Notes: generated by a model from the letters alone, not told the origin. Positions 51,503 to 60,176 are shown, counted from the stretch's first letter. The stretch: DNA of 64,000 bases from Variovorax fucosicus (GCF_030316825.1 NZ_JASZYU010000003.1:434001-498000); one strand, 5' to 3'. Made by a program: numbers and translations.

Positions 51503-53320
51503 ATGACAGACACTCCAAACACAACGGCCCGCACCGTCCGCATCGGCGGCGCATCCGGCTTCTGGGGCGACAGCATGGTCGCCGCGCCGCAGCTGGTGAA
51601 GAGCGGACTACTTGACTATCTGGTCTTCGACTATTTGGCAGAGACGACGATGGCCATCTTGGCATCAGCCCGCGCCAAGAACCCTGAAATGGGCTACGCG
51701 ACGGACTTTGTGGACATCGCGATGAAGTCCGTCCTGGCAGAGGTCAAACAGCAGGGCATCAAGGTTGTGAGCAATGCGGGCGGCATTAATCCACACGGTT
51801 GCGCCGCCGCCCTCAAGGCACTGGCAGATGCGCAGGGAATCATGCTGCGCATCGCTGTGGTCGAAGGCGACGACGTGAGCGCCCTGATGCCAGAACTGCG
51901 CCAACGCGGCGCGCGTGACATGTTCACCAGCGAGGTTCTCCCCGACAAGGTACTCAGTGCCAGCGCTTATCTCGGCGCAGCTCCGATCGCCGCCGCACTG
52001 GCAGCCGGTGCGGAGGTGGTGATCACCGGCCGTTGTGTGGACAGCGCTGTCACGCTCGGGCCGCTGATGCATGAGTTCGGGTGGCAGATCGACGACTACG
52101 ACCTGCTGGCTTCGGGAAGCCTGGCAGGCCACATCATCGAATGCGGATGTCAGGCTACGGGTGGCCTGCACACCGATTGGGAAGACATTCCCGACTGGGC
52201 ACACATCGGTTACCCCATCGTGGAGTGTCATGCCGATGGCAGCTTCATCGTTACGAAGCCTGAAGGCACGGGCGGAAAAGTGATCCGCGCCAATGTGGCA
52301 GAACAGATGCTCTATGAGATCGGCGATCCCGGAGCCTACCTGCTGCCTGACGTGAGTTGCGATTTCCGAGACGTGACGATCGAACAGATGGGAGAGAATC
52401 GCGTGCGCGTGAGCGCTGCCAAGGGCCGCGCACCGACATCGCAATACAAGGTATCGGCCACTCAACTGGATGGCTTTCGCTGCGCTGGGAGCATGGTGAT
52501 CATCGGCATCGATGCTGAGAAGAAGGCTCGCCGCACAGCCGAAGCCATCATCGAGCGAACCAGCGAAATCCTGCGTCAGAGCAATCAGCCCCCCTTCACC
52601 TCGACGTACATTGAAGTCATTGGCTCCGAAACTCTGTACGGGCCGCATTCGCGTACCCGCCAGGTGCGTGAAGTCACGATGCGCGTGGTGGCCAACCACC
52701 CGCAGAAGGCTGCTCTGGCGATGTTCGCGCGCGAGATTGCGCCTTCGGGCACATCTTGGGCTCCGGGAACCACCAGTCCCGGCGGGGGGCGCCCTTCGGT
52801 GTCTCCGCTGATCAAGCCGTTTTCGTTCCTCCTGAATACGGCAGCAGTGCAACCGACCTTCGTTCTCGATGGCTCGCGGCATGCTGTCGATATCGCGGCC
52901 ACTACAAGAGATCCACAATGGTCGCCGCCCCCGTCTCCCGAAAGCTGGAGCGATGCCAACGAGCCACAAGAGGAGGTCCGTCTCATCGAATTGGCCTACG
53001 GCCGTAGCGGCGACAAGGGAAACATCTCCAACATTGGGCTGATTGCTCGACGTGCGGAATGGCTGCCATTGCTCTGGGCAAGGCTGCAACCCGAAGTCGT
53101 CGAGGGCTACTTCAAGCATCTTCCTGCAGGCAAGGTCAGTCGCTTCTATCTGCCCGGAACTGCTTCGATGAACCTTCTCGTCCACGATGCACTGGATGGT
53201 GGCGGCCCCTCTTCCATGCGTATGGATCCCCTGGGCAAGGGCATGGCGCAGATGCTGCTGGACATCGGGATCCTCGTTCCACGCCGCATCGCAATACAGG
53301 CAAGAAAAGGCCGTCCGTGA
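51503..53320 (+). CDS. atuA: Acyclic terpene utilization protein AtuA family (DUF1446)
   Basis: Protein of 605 residues. DUF1446 core: RIGGASGFWGDSMVAAPQLV, YLAETTMAILASARAKNPEM, KVVSNAGGINPHGCA, VVITGRCVDSAVTLGPLMHE and ATGGLHTDWEDIPDW. The C-terminal AtuA-like domain (about 490-600) has RLIELAYGRSGDKGNISNIG and KVSRFYLPGTASMNLLVHDA. AtuA is required for citronellol/geraniol use in Pseudomonas, possibly as an isohexenylglutaconyl-CoA lyase partner; its chemistry is unsettled. AGAGGA precedes the ATG. Base usage turns from very GC-rich to moderate after about codon 33. Confidence 0.88.
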   Translation: MTDTPNTTARTVRIGGASGFWGDSMVAAPQLVKSGLLDYLVFDYLAETTMAILASARAKNPEMGYATDFVDIAMKSVLAEVKQQGIKVVSNAGGINPHGCAAALKALADAQGIMLRIAVVEGDDVSALMPELRQRGARDMFTSEVLPDKVLSASAYLGAAPIAAALAAGAEVVITGRCVDSAVTLGPLMHEFGWQIDDYDLLASGSLAGHIIECGCQATGGLHTDWEDIPDWAHIGYPIVECHADGSFIVTKPEGTGGKVIRANVAEQMLYEIGDPGAYLLPDVSCDFRDVTIEQMGENRVRVSAAKGRAPTSQYKVSATQLDGFRCAGSMVIIGIDAEKKARRTAEAIIERTSEILRQSNQPPFTSTYIEVIGSETLYGPHSRTRQVREVTMRVVANHPQKAALAMFAREIAPSGTSWAPGTTSPGGGRPSVSPLIKPFSFLLNTAAVQPTFVLDGSRHAVDIAATTRDPQWSPPPSPESWSDANEPQEEVRLIELAYGRSGDKGNISNIGLIARRAEWLPLLWARLQPEVVEGYFKHLPAGKVSRFYLPGTASMNLLVHDALDGGGPSSMRMDPLGKGMAQMLLDIGILVPRRIAIQARKGRP

Positions 53321-53427
53321 TCCTAACTTCCTGAAGGACCCCTTCTGTCAGTGAGCACGTCCAATCGTCCAGACATTTTTGTTCCCAGGCCAGCGCAAAT
53401 TTGTGCAGACGAAATTTCTGCATCCTG

Positions 53428-54183
53428 CTAGTGACAGGCGAGACGGTTTGTCGTCGTGGATCGGAGCCGCAGACGCCGGTAGATGACATCCAGATTCAAA
53501 CCGTATATGAGCTCGAGCTCTGACCTGGGTACCTTGGTGATCGCGCCGAGGCAATGTAGGCCCGCCCCCTGAGAGAGTTCCTCCAGAACGGTCACCACGC
53601 TCGGATCGCATCCCGTCGCGATCCATCCGACGACCGCGATGTCTCGGCGCCTCGCCTGTTTCAATGCTTGGGACAAGCGGGATTGGATGGACGGCCCGTG
53701 ACGCAGGCATATCACCAACGGCAAAGCCAAGCGGCTGGCAACGTCGCACGTCGATAGCCGTGCACCGAGTCTTTTAGACAACCCATCCATCCCCTTGACG
53801 ACAACAGCATCGGACCACATGGAGAGCGCGGCGAATGTCTCTGCGATCGGCCGGATCTGCACACGACCGTCTCCTCCCCCTGCACTCTCGTGATAAATGC
53901 CGTTTCGCAGCAGATACGGACAGAGTGCCTGAACGGGTAGATCAAGAAACGAACTTGCCTGGCAAAGTTCGCTAAGAAGCGGGCTGATCCATCTGCCCCC
54001 AACTCGTCGCGCGTCAGAAATGACCGGCGTCATTGCCGCAACCCGCAGCCCCTCTCGCCTTAGCACGTGCAGCAGCGCGAGGGTCGCTTCCTGCTCTCCG
54101 TCGCCGGAGCCCAGGCCCGAGACAAGGCAAGCGCCTCGTGATGCCGCAGGGATTTCCTGGGGTAAATGAAAAGATGATTGCAT
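53428..54183 (-). CDS. Dethiobiotin synthetase-like protein with degenerate active site
   Basis: Protein of 251 residues aligning end to end with BioD: ACLVSGLGSGDGEQEATLAL, RVAAMTPVISDAR, then DAVVVKGMDGLSKRLGARLS and VVGWIATGCDP. The P-loop GTDTxVGKT is replaced (GLGSGDGEQ, no lysine or threonine), the KPV lysine is threonine, and EGAGG is KGMDG. It cannot be a normal ATP-using ligase. Start at 54183 has AGGG 6 bases upstream; ATG at 54216 has none. Composition is lower in GC than the block to its left. Confidence 0.7.
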   Translation of the reverse strand: MQSSFHLPQEIPAASRGACLVSGLGSGDGEQEATLALLHVLRREGLRVAAMTPVISDARRVGGRWISPLLSELCQASSFLDLPVQALCPYLLRNGIYHESAGGGDGRVQIRPIAETFAALSMWSDAVVVKGMDGLSKRLGARLSTCDVASRLALPLVICLRHGPSIQSRLSQALKQARRRDIAVVGWIATGCDPSVVTVLEELSQGAGLHCLGAITKVPRSELELIYGLNLDVIYRRLRLRSTTTNRLACH

Positions 54184-54203
54184 GGAGACCCTAAGGCATA
54201 GCA

Positions 54204-54247
54204 AGCATTTGCTCATTTGCCAGACAAGTCTTGCGGGAATCGGCTAA
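54204..54247 (-). promoter_or_regulatory. Weak AraC-box promoter L (BioD-like gene)
   Basis: Box TAGCCGATTCCCGCAAGACT (54246-54227), 17 bases, then AATGCT (54209-54204), 20 bases before the ATG at 54183. Only the right half is well kept. TTGCCAGACAA (54217-54227), close to the GntR palindrome, lies at the box edge. Confidence 0.4.
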
Positions 54248-54533
54248 CAACAGTTCTCAGGGACCGCGGCTGGGAAGATCGGCCGTCTTCGGTCACGGCA
54301 TCGCAAGGTGCTGATTTCGCACCCATTCGGCGCCGCCACTTTGACGGCCTATCGTCAGGTACTCATCACAGGTTCGATCGGCCAAGCCAGACACCTTGCG
54401 AATTCCAAAGCGTCGCTCAGCCTGTGCAGTGCCATGTGAAGCCTTCTGCTACGAGGTCGATCTTCTTGGATCGGTGACGCACGATAGACAGCGTGCGAGT
54501 CCAGGTAGTACAGGCCCATTGCCATCCTTTCCA
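54248..54533. other. Intergenic stretch without recognised features
   Basis: No gene, repeat or terminator recognised on either strand. It separates the thiolase end from the BioD-like promoter and has moderate GC, with only short open frames lacking ribosome-binding sites. Confidence 0.5.
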
Positions 54534-55718
54534 TCAGAGCGTTTCGAGCGCCAGCGCGATGCCCTGCCCGCCGCCGATGCACAAGGTCACGATGCCCCGC
54601 CTCAAGCCGTCGCGTCGCATCGAATGCAGCAAGCGCGTGGTCAGCACGGCGCCCGTTGCGCCGATGGCGTGGCCGTGGGCGATGGCGCCACCCTCGACGT
54701 TGACGATGTCTTCCGGCAGGTCCAGCTCACGCAGGCAGGCCAGCGTGATCGCGGCGAATGCCTCGTTGATCTCGATGCGCTGGATGTCCGTGTGCTTCCA
54801 GCCGGCGCGTTCCAGGGCCAGTTTGACCGCCGGCACCGGCCCGATACCGAACATGCCCGGCTCAACCGCCGCGACGCCGTGCGAGACCAGGCGCGCCCAC
54901 GGCCGCAGCCCTTGCTTCTCGGCAAAACTGCGCTCCGCAACGACCATCGCCGCTGCGCCGCTGTTGAGCCCTGGCGCGTTGCCGGCAGTGATCGTCCCGT
55001 CCTTTCGAAACGCCGGCTTGAGCTTGGCCAGTGATTCGACCGTGGTGTCGGGCCGATTGGCTTCGTCCCTGGAGAAGCTCACCGGTCCCTTGCGGCCGGA
55101 GAGTTCGATGGCGACGATCTCTTCCGCGAACTTGCCGGCAGCCTGGGCCTCACTGAACCGTTGCTGTGAACGCACGGCCCAGCGATCCTGGTCCTCGCGC
55201 GTAATGCCGTACCGAGCGACGAGATCTTCGGTATGCCAGCCTGAGTGTTGACCGCTGAAGGCATCATGGAGGCCGTCTCGCAGCATGCTGTCCAGCATCT
55301 GAGCGTCCCCCATGCGCTGTCCCCAGCGCGCGCCGGGCACCAGATAGGGGGCCTGGTCCATGTTCTCCGTGCCGCCGGCCACCGCAGCCGCGGCATAGCC
55401 CGCCGCGATCTCGAGCGCCGCCGTTGCGATCGCTTGTGCACCCGATCCGCACACCCGATTCACCGTCAGGGCGGGCACCTGCACCGGCAGTCCGCCGCCG
55501 ATGGCGGCTTGTCGTGCCGGATTCATCCGAGTGCCGGCCTGGATCACGTGTCCCATCACAACGGTGTCGACGGCTTCCGCGGCCAGACCTGAGCGGTGAA
55601 GGGTCTCCCGAATCACCGCGGCGCCCAGTGCGGACGCGGGCGTTTCCTTGAGCGAGCCGCCATAGCTGCCGATGGGGGTTCGGACCGGGGCGCAGAGAAC
55701 GATGTCAGGGTTGGGCAT
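54534..55718 (-). CDS. Acetyl-CoA acetyltransferase/acyltransferase (thiolase)
   Basis: Protein of 394 residues. Nucleophile in NRVCGSGAQAIATAAL (about residue 88), NEAFAAITL, the histidine loop GGAIAHGHAIGATGAVL and CIGGGQGIALAL. AHGHAIGATGA is the pattern of AtoB/PhaA-type enzymes. First gene of no clear operon; followed downstream only by intergenic DNA. Could condense or cleave acetoacetyl-CoA or act on branched ketoacyl-CoA. Confidence 0.9.
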   Translation of the reverse strand: MPNPDIVLCAPVRTPIGSYGGSLKETPASALGAAVIRETLHRSGLAAEAVDTVVMGHVIQAGTRMNPARQAAIGGGLPVQVPALTVNRVCGSGAQAIATAALEIAAGYAAAAVAGGTENMDQAPYLVPGARWGQRMGDAQMLDSMLRDGLHDAFSGQHSGWHTEDLVARYGITREDQDRWAVRSQQRFSEAQAAGKFAEEIVAIELSGRKGPVSFSRDEANRPDTTVESLAKLKPAFRKDGTITAGNAPGLNSGAAAMVVAERSFAEKQGLRPWARLVSHGVAAVEPGMFGIGPVPAVKLALERAGWKHTDIQRIEINEAFAAITLACLRELDLPEDIVNVEGGAIAHGHAIGATGAVLTTRLLHSMRRDGLRRGIVTLCIGGGQGIALALETL

Positions 55719-55779
55719 GAGAGTACCTCAGGTTGTTGCGGGTTGATCGAAGGTCAGAGGGGATCCGCGTCGAGCGGCA

Positions 55780-56694
55780 TCAGGCCGCGGCTTTCGGCAC
55801 GCTCGCGATTCGCAGAGCGTCGTTCAACACCTTGGCAGCCACGTCCGGCCGCTCGAGGACGATGAAGTGACCGGCGCCAGGCACCTGGACAAACTCGGCT
55901 GCGGGGAGGAGCTGCTTGTTGGCTCGCCGGTCCGACGGTTTTGACCAATCCGTCTCGCCGTAGATGAGATGAACGGGTGCCCGGACCTCGGGGTAGCGGG
56001 CGCGTGCCGCGATGAGGCTGGGCAGGTTGGCGTACACCGCGCGGGCGACGACGGGATAGCCGGGCCGACGTCCGACCTCCAACAGTTCATCGAGGTAGTC
56101 ATCGCGCAGGGCGGCCGTGTCGCCGAGACCTCCACGCAGCACGGCACGCACGATCGGCTTGGGTTGGACGCTCGCGATGGTCTCGCCGACAACCGGCGCA
56201 AGCGCGCCGGTCACGACGAACCGGGCCAGCAGGCTGGACCGCTTGATGCCGTCCGCGTAGTCATAGGCATTGATCGCCACGACACGCCGCACTCTCTCGG
56301 GCAGATCGGCTGCGGTGGTGAGGGCGAGCGTGGCGCCCATCGATTCGCCGAGCAGCGTCACGTCGCGCAAGTCGAGTCGGGTGATGAGGCTCTTGACCGC
56401 CTCGCGCATGGCCGGCTCCTCGTAGGAAGCGCCCGGCACGATCTCCGAGTACCCCATTCCAGGGAGATCGAGGGCATACACCGTGTACCGCTCCTGGACC
56501 AGCGGGATGAGGTGGCGAAAGTGCTCGGCCTGGGTGCGCACGGTGTGCAGCAGGACTAACGCTGGCCCCTTTCCGCCCGAGAGATAGCGCAAACGCCCGG
56601 GGCTTCCTTCGTTTGATCCGAGCGGATCGAGAAAGTGTTCCTCGGTCCCGGGAATCTTGATTGCGGAAAGTGAATCATTGCTGGTCAGCGGCAC
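55780..56694 (-). CDS. Alpha/beta hydrolase
   Basis: Protein of 304 residues. A GTG start at 56694 is chosen: AAGGA 7 bases upstream; an ATG at 56841 would overlap the SDR gene. VLLHTVRTQAEHF replaces the usual HG oxyanion motif, ALDLPGMGYSE is the strand-4 loop, LLGESMGATLALT holds the serine nucleophile, and GAGHFIVLERP the histidine. Follows the SDR gene by 46 bases, probably co-transcribed. Confidence 0.85.
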   Translation of the reverse strand: MPLTSNDSLSAIKIPGTEEHFLDPLGSNEGSPGRLRYLSGGKGPALVLLHTVRTQAEHFRHLIPLVQERYTVYALDLPGMGYSEIVPGASYEEPAMREAVKSLITRLDLRDVTLLGESMGATLALTTAADLPERVRRVVAINAYDYADGIKRSSLLARFVVTGALAPVVGETIASVQPKPIVRAVLRGGLGDTAALRDDYLDELLEVGRRPGYPVVARAVYANLPSLIAARARYPEVRAPVHLIYGETDWSKPSDRRANKQLLPAAEFVQVPGAGHFIVLERPDVAAKVLNDALRIASVPKAAA

Positions 56695-56740
56695 GGTGGG
56701 TTCCTTGAATTTTTGGGGGGCGTGGATGCGATGCGGCCAC

Positions 56741-57541
56741 TCAGCGCAAGGGCTGGTAGCGCGACGCCACTTCGTTGCTCGACAGGTGGGGCGCCATCGC
56801 CTTGCGCGCGCTTTCGTAGGCATCCCAGAGGGCGCCGTCATGCAGCGCAGGAAGCGTTACCGACTCGCCGCGCTCGAAGCCCTGCAAGGCGGCATCCACC
56901 AGGTCTTCGGCACGCATCACGATCTGCGCCGGCAGGTGCTCCACGGGAAGGCCGCCGCGTGCCCAGAACTCGGTGGCCGTCGCCCCCGGCAGCACGGCTT
57001 GCACCCGCACGCCCTTGCCGGCCAGTTCGTGCTGCAGCGATTGGCTGAAAGCCAACACGAAAGCCTTGCTGCCGCCATACACGCCATTCAAGGTTTCCGG
57101 CGAGACGGCCGCGATCGAGGCGATGTTGATCAACGCACCGTTGCCGCGTGCAACGAAGCCGGGCACCGCCGCGTAGCTCAGCCGGGTCAGCGCCGTCACG
57201 TTGAGGTCGATCATGCGCGCCATCTGGTCCACGTCGCTCTCCAGCAGCGACGTGTGCGTGCCGATGCCTGCGTTGTTGACCAGCAGGGTGATGCTGGCAT
57301 CCTGCTTGAGCTTGTTTTCCACGCTGCGCAGCGCCGCCGGGTTGTTCAGGTCGGCGGGGAAAACCTCCACCGCGCGGCCGTGGCGGCTGCTGATGTCCGC
57401 AGCCAGCGGATTCAAACGCTCGCGGCTGCGGGCAACGAGGATGAGGTCGTAGCCGCGCCGCGCCAGACGGTCGGCGTAGAGCGCCCCGATGCCGGAGGAG
57501 GCTCCGGTGATGAGGGCGGTGCCCGGCTTCGTCTGTGTCAT
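56741..57541 (-). CDS. SDR family oxidoreductase
   Basis: Classical short-chain dehydrogenase of 266 residues: TALITGASSGIGALYADRLA cofactor loop, NNAGIGTHTSL, serine in INIASIAAV and YGGSKAFVLAF with the YxxxK pair. Arginine-rich after strand 2 (ARSRERL), suggesting NADP preference. Divergent from the DJ-1/AraC regulator, which probably controls it; the alpha/beta hydrolase follows. Confidence 0.9.
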   Translation of the reverse strand: MTQTKPGTALITGASSGIGALYADRLARRGYDLILVARSRERLNPLAADISSRHGRAVEVFPADLNNPAALRSVENKLKQDASITLLVNNAGIGTHTSLLESDVDQMARMIDLNVTALTRLSYAAVPGFVARGNGALINIASIAAVSPETLNGVYGGSKAFVLAFSQSLQHELAGKGVRVQAVLPGATATEFWARGGLPVEHLPAQIVMRAEDLVDAALQGFERGESVTLPALHDGALWDAYESARKAMAPHLSSNEVASRYQPLR

Positions 57542-57596
57542 GGTGGTGTTCCGTTTTGGGGTTGGGATGGAGCGCATGTTGCGCCAGCTGGCGGAT

Positions 57597-57630
57597 GGCG
57601 TAAATGACGCATATAGTCACGTTTTATGCC
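57597..57630. promoter_or_regulatory. Imperfect inverted repeat between SDR and regulator genes
   Basis: GGCGTAAA (57597-57604) faces TTTATGCC (57623-57630) and, inside, TGAC (57605-57608) faces GTCA (57616-57619). TATAGT within it could be a -10 for the regulator gene. Candidate operator of the divergent pair. Confidence 0.4.
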
Positions 57631-57650
57631 ATCTGCTCCGGAGATCGAAA

Positions 57651-58598
57651 ATGCACAAGATCGGCTACGTCCTGCCGGCCGGCTTTCAGGTGATGGCGCT
57701 GGCCACGCAGGCGGTCTTCGAGTTCGCCAACCTCGTGGCGGGCGAGCCCTTCTACGAGGTGACTTGCCACTCGATGCCCGGCGGCGGCGTGAAGGCTTCG
57801 CTGGGCATGTCCCTGCAGACGAGGCCCTTCACCGCACGCAGCACCGCGGACACCTGGATGGTGGTGGGCGTGATCGACCCATTGGCCAGCCCCTCGCCAG
57901 CCGAACTGCTGCATGCGCTGCGAAAGTGCAGCGCTCGGGCGCGTCGGACCGTGGGGCTGTGCACCGGAGCCTTCGTACTGGCCGAGGCCGGCTTGCTGGC
58001 AGGGCGACGCGCCACGACGCACTGGGCCTATGCGGACGCACTGCAACAGCGGTATCCCGATGTCCAGGTCGAGCCGGACCGCATCTTCATTGCCGATGAC
58101 CCGATCTGGACCTCGGCTGGCATGACGGCGGAACTCGATCTGGCGCTCGGCCTCGTCGAGAAGGACCTGGGCGACGACGTGGCGCGATCGGTGGCGCACA
58201 GGCTGGTCATGCATCAGCGCCGTTCGGGCGGCCAGTCGCAGCATTCGGAGATCCTTAGTCTCGCGCCGCGCTCGGACCGCATCGCGCGGGCGCTGGAGTA
58301 CGCACGCCACCACCTGGCGCAGTCGCTGAGTGTGGAAGAACTCGCTGAGGCCGCGAATCTCAGCCCGCGCCAGTTCAGCCGTGTGTTCACGGCCGAGACC
58401 GGCCAGTCGCCGGCCAAGGCGGTAGAGCGTCTGCGCGTGGAGGCGGCCCGCTTGATGATCGAGCGCAGCCGCCACCCGCTGGAGGTGGTTGCTCGCGAAA
58501 CGGGCTTTCGCGATCGACGCCATCTTCGCGAGGCGTTCATGCGGGGCTTCGGCAAGCCGCCTCAGTCGCTCAGGCGCGACGCCCGCCTGGGGTCCTGA
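57651..58598 (+). CDS. AraC family regulator with DJ-1/PfpI domain (FtrA-like)
   Basis: Protein of 315 residues. N-terminal DJ-1/GATase1-like domain (about 1-190) with the conserved cysteine in TVGLCTGAFVLAEAGLLAGR; C-terminal AraC helix-turn-helix pair (SVEELAEAANLSPRQFSRVF, then PLEVVARETGFRDRRHLREAF). GGAGA precedes the ATG by 6 bases. Such regulators often control an adjacent oxidoreductase; the SDR-hydrolase pair diverges from it. Confidence 0.9.
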   Translation: MHKIGYVLPAGFQVMALATQAVFEFANLVAGEPFYEVTCHSMPGGGVKASLGMSLQTRPFTARSTADTWMVVGVIDPLASPSPAELLHALRKCSARARRTVGLCTGAFVLAEAGLLAGRRATTHWAYADALQQRYPDVQVEPDRIFIADDPIWTSAGMTAELDLALGLVEKDLGDDVARSVAHRLVMHQRRSGGQSQHSEILSLAPRSDRIARALEYARHHLAQSLSVEELAEAANLSPRQFSRVFTAETGQSPAKAVERLRVEAARLMIERSRHPLEVVARETGFRDRRHLREAFMRGFGKPPQSLRRDARLGS

Positions 58599-58898
58599 AG
58601 CGTGTCGAGACGACGGTGACAGTCTTGCCATGCGTCAACTCAAACCGCGCCGGCATCCAATAGCTTAGTCAGTCGTCGGATGCGTCGCGCGATGCAGCGT
58701 ACTGGCGCCTCGGGGCGAGTGGCGAGGAATGCGGTCGCCGCAAGGCCCGGCAAGATGCACCGTCTTGCTGACCTGTCGCTTGGTGAGCCCGGCGAGCAGC
58801 ACGAGCAGGTCTTCGCAGCGGAGACGCAGGAGATTGAACCTCCTGAATCCTGCGCCGACATCCAAATCCGCATATCAAAGAACATTTTCCTTCTAACG
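58599..58898. other. Intergenic stretch without recognised gene
   Basis: Short arginine-rich open frames occur on both strands (for example minus 58665-58865) but none has a ribosome-binding site or recognisable family. GC falls sharply towards 58870-58900, ahead of the operator and the Old Yellow Enzyme gene. Confidence 0.5.
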
Positions 58899-58916
58899 AG
58901 ACAGACAGGTCTGTCT
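58899..58916. promoter_or_regulatory. Palindromic operator before the Old Yellow Enzyme gene
   Basis: AGACAGAC-AG-GTCTGTCT is a perfect 8-bp inverted repeat with a 2-base centre, 47 bases before the start codon, in a locally AT-rich promoter stretch. The form is that of TetR-family operators such as those before NemA-type reductases. No TetR gene lies in the window next to it. Confidence 0.6.
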
Positions 58917-58963
58917 TATCTTCGACGCATCAGCAACCAGATCGGCGAAGTGCCCCCAAACTC

Positions 58964-60130
58964 ATGAAGCTTCTCGAGCCCCTCCAATTTGGCTCTCGCG
59001 TACTGCCCAACCGTGTCGTCATGGCACCGCTGGTGCGAGCACGGTCCGATGCAAATCGCGCCCCGACCGAACTGGTAGACATTTACTACGCACAACGAGC
59101 CACAGCAGGACTGATCGTGACGGAGGGATGCCACATTTCGCACCAGAGCACGACGCGCGCGAACGCAGCGGCGCACCACACGGACGTGCAGAACCAAGCG
59201 TGGACGCGTGTCGCGGCGGCCGTACATGCTGCAGGTGGGACGATCTTTCAGCAGCTCTACCATGTGGGCCGCAAGGCACTGCTCTCGACGCTACCGGCGG
59301 GAGAGCTGCCTGTGGCGCCCTCTGCCATCGAAGCGATCGGGGGCATTCTGACGGCGGGGCAACTCGAGCCATTTCCCGTGCCGCGCGCGCTGGAAACCCA
59401 CGAGATCCCCGCGATCGTCGATGACTTTCGGGCGGCAGTTCGTCGTGCCGGACAAGCAGGTTTCGACGGTGTGGAGATCCTGGCAGCCAATGGCTTCCTC
59501 ATCGATCAGTTTCTGCGCGACGAGACCAACAAGCGCACCGATGTCTATGGTGGTTCAGTGGAGAACCGCGCGCGCTTCCTCCTTCAGGTGGTTGACGCTG
59601 CGATTGATGAGCTTGGTGCAGCGCGTGTCGGCGTGCGCATCTCTCCTCACTTTCGCTCCGACCGAATCGGAGATTCAGATCCCGTACGCACCTTCTCATA
59701 CGTCGCGAAAGAACTCGACCGGCGTGGCATTGCCTATTTGCACATGCTCGAGGGAACCACGCATGACGACGAACCCTTCGTCCCGCTGTACCTGAGACTT
59801 GCAAGGAAGCCGTCGTCGGCCAGTACCGGTCCGGGCCCGGTTCCGGGAGATCCCTTCCTGGCCCCGATCCTTCGACGGCTCTTCAAGGGCACGCTGATCC
59901 TCAACGGTGGTTACACGCGCGAGTCAGCCGAGCAGGTGATCACGCAAGGGCTGGCTGATGCCGTGGCCTTCGGGCGGCTCTACATCTCCAACCCCGACCT
60001 GCCCGAGCGGTTCCGACAGAACGCGCCGCTCACTGAGGCCGATCCATCCACCTACTACAGCGGTGGCCCCCGGGGCTACATCGATTACCCAACCCTGAAC
60101 GAACAGCGGGCGGCGGCTGTCGTCGCCTAG
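58964..60130 (+). CDS. Old Yellow Enzyme family NADH:flavin oxidoreductase, atypical active site
   Basis: FMN barrel protein of 388 residues. RVVMAPLVRARSD, QLYHVGRKA, DQFLRDETNKRTDVYGGSVE, NGGYTRESAEQVI and AFGRLYISNPDLPERF match NemA/OYE. The active-site segment reads EILAANGFLID where the family has E(I/L)HxANGYLL: the carbonyl-binding histidine is Leu173, the proton-donor tyrosine is Phe178, and only Asn176 remains. The flavin-modulating threonine (PLTR) is valine. So classic enone reduction is doubtful. The acyl-CoA-dehydrogenase-like gene follows after 46 bases. Confidence 0.88.
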   Translation: MKLLEPLQFGSRVLPNRVVMAPLVRARSDANRAPTELVDIYYAQRATAGLIVTEGCHISHQSTTRANAAAHHTDVQNQAWTRVAAAVHAAGGTIFQQLYHVGRKALLSTLPAGELPVAPSAIEAIGGILTAGQLEPFPVPRALETHEIPAIVDDFRAAVRRAGQAGFDGVEILAANGFLIDQFLRDETNKRTDVYGGSVENRARFLLQVVDAAIDELGAARVGVRISPHFRSDRIGDSDPVRTFSYVAKELDRRGIAYLHMLEGTTHDDEPFVPLYLRLARKPSSASTGPGPVPGDPFLAPILRRLFKGTLILNGGYTRESAEQVITQGLADAVAFGRLYISNPDLPERFRQNAPLTEADPSTYYSGGPRGYIDYPTLNEQRAAAVVA

Positions 60131-60176
60131 TCGCAGTTCGAATCGCGCCGGTCATTTTCCGAAAGCAAACCACGCC

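Noticed and set aside
53333..53352. Weak hairpin after atuA
   Set aside because: The stem is short with a bulge and no T tract follows.
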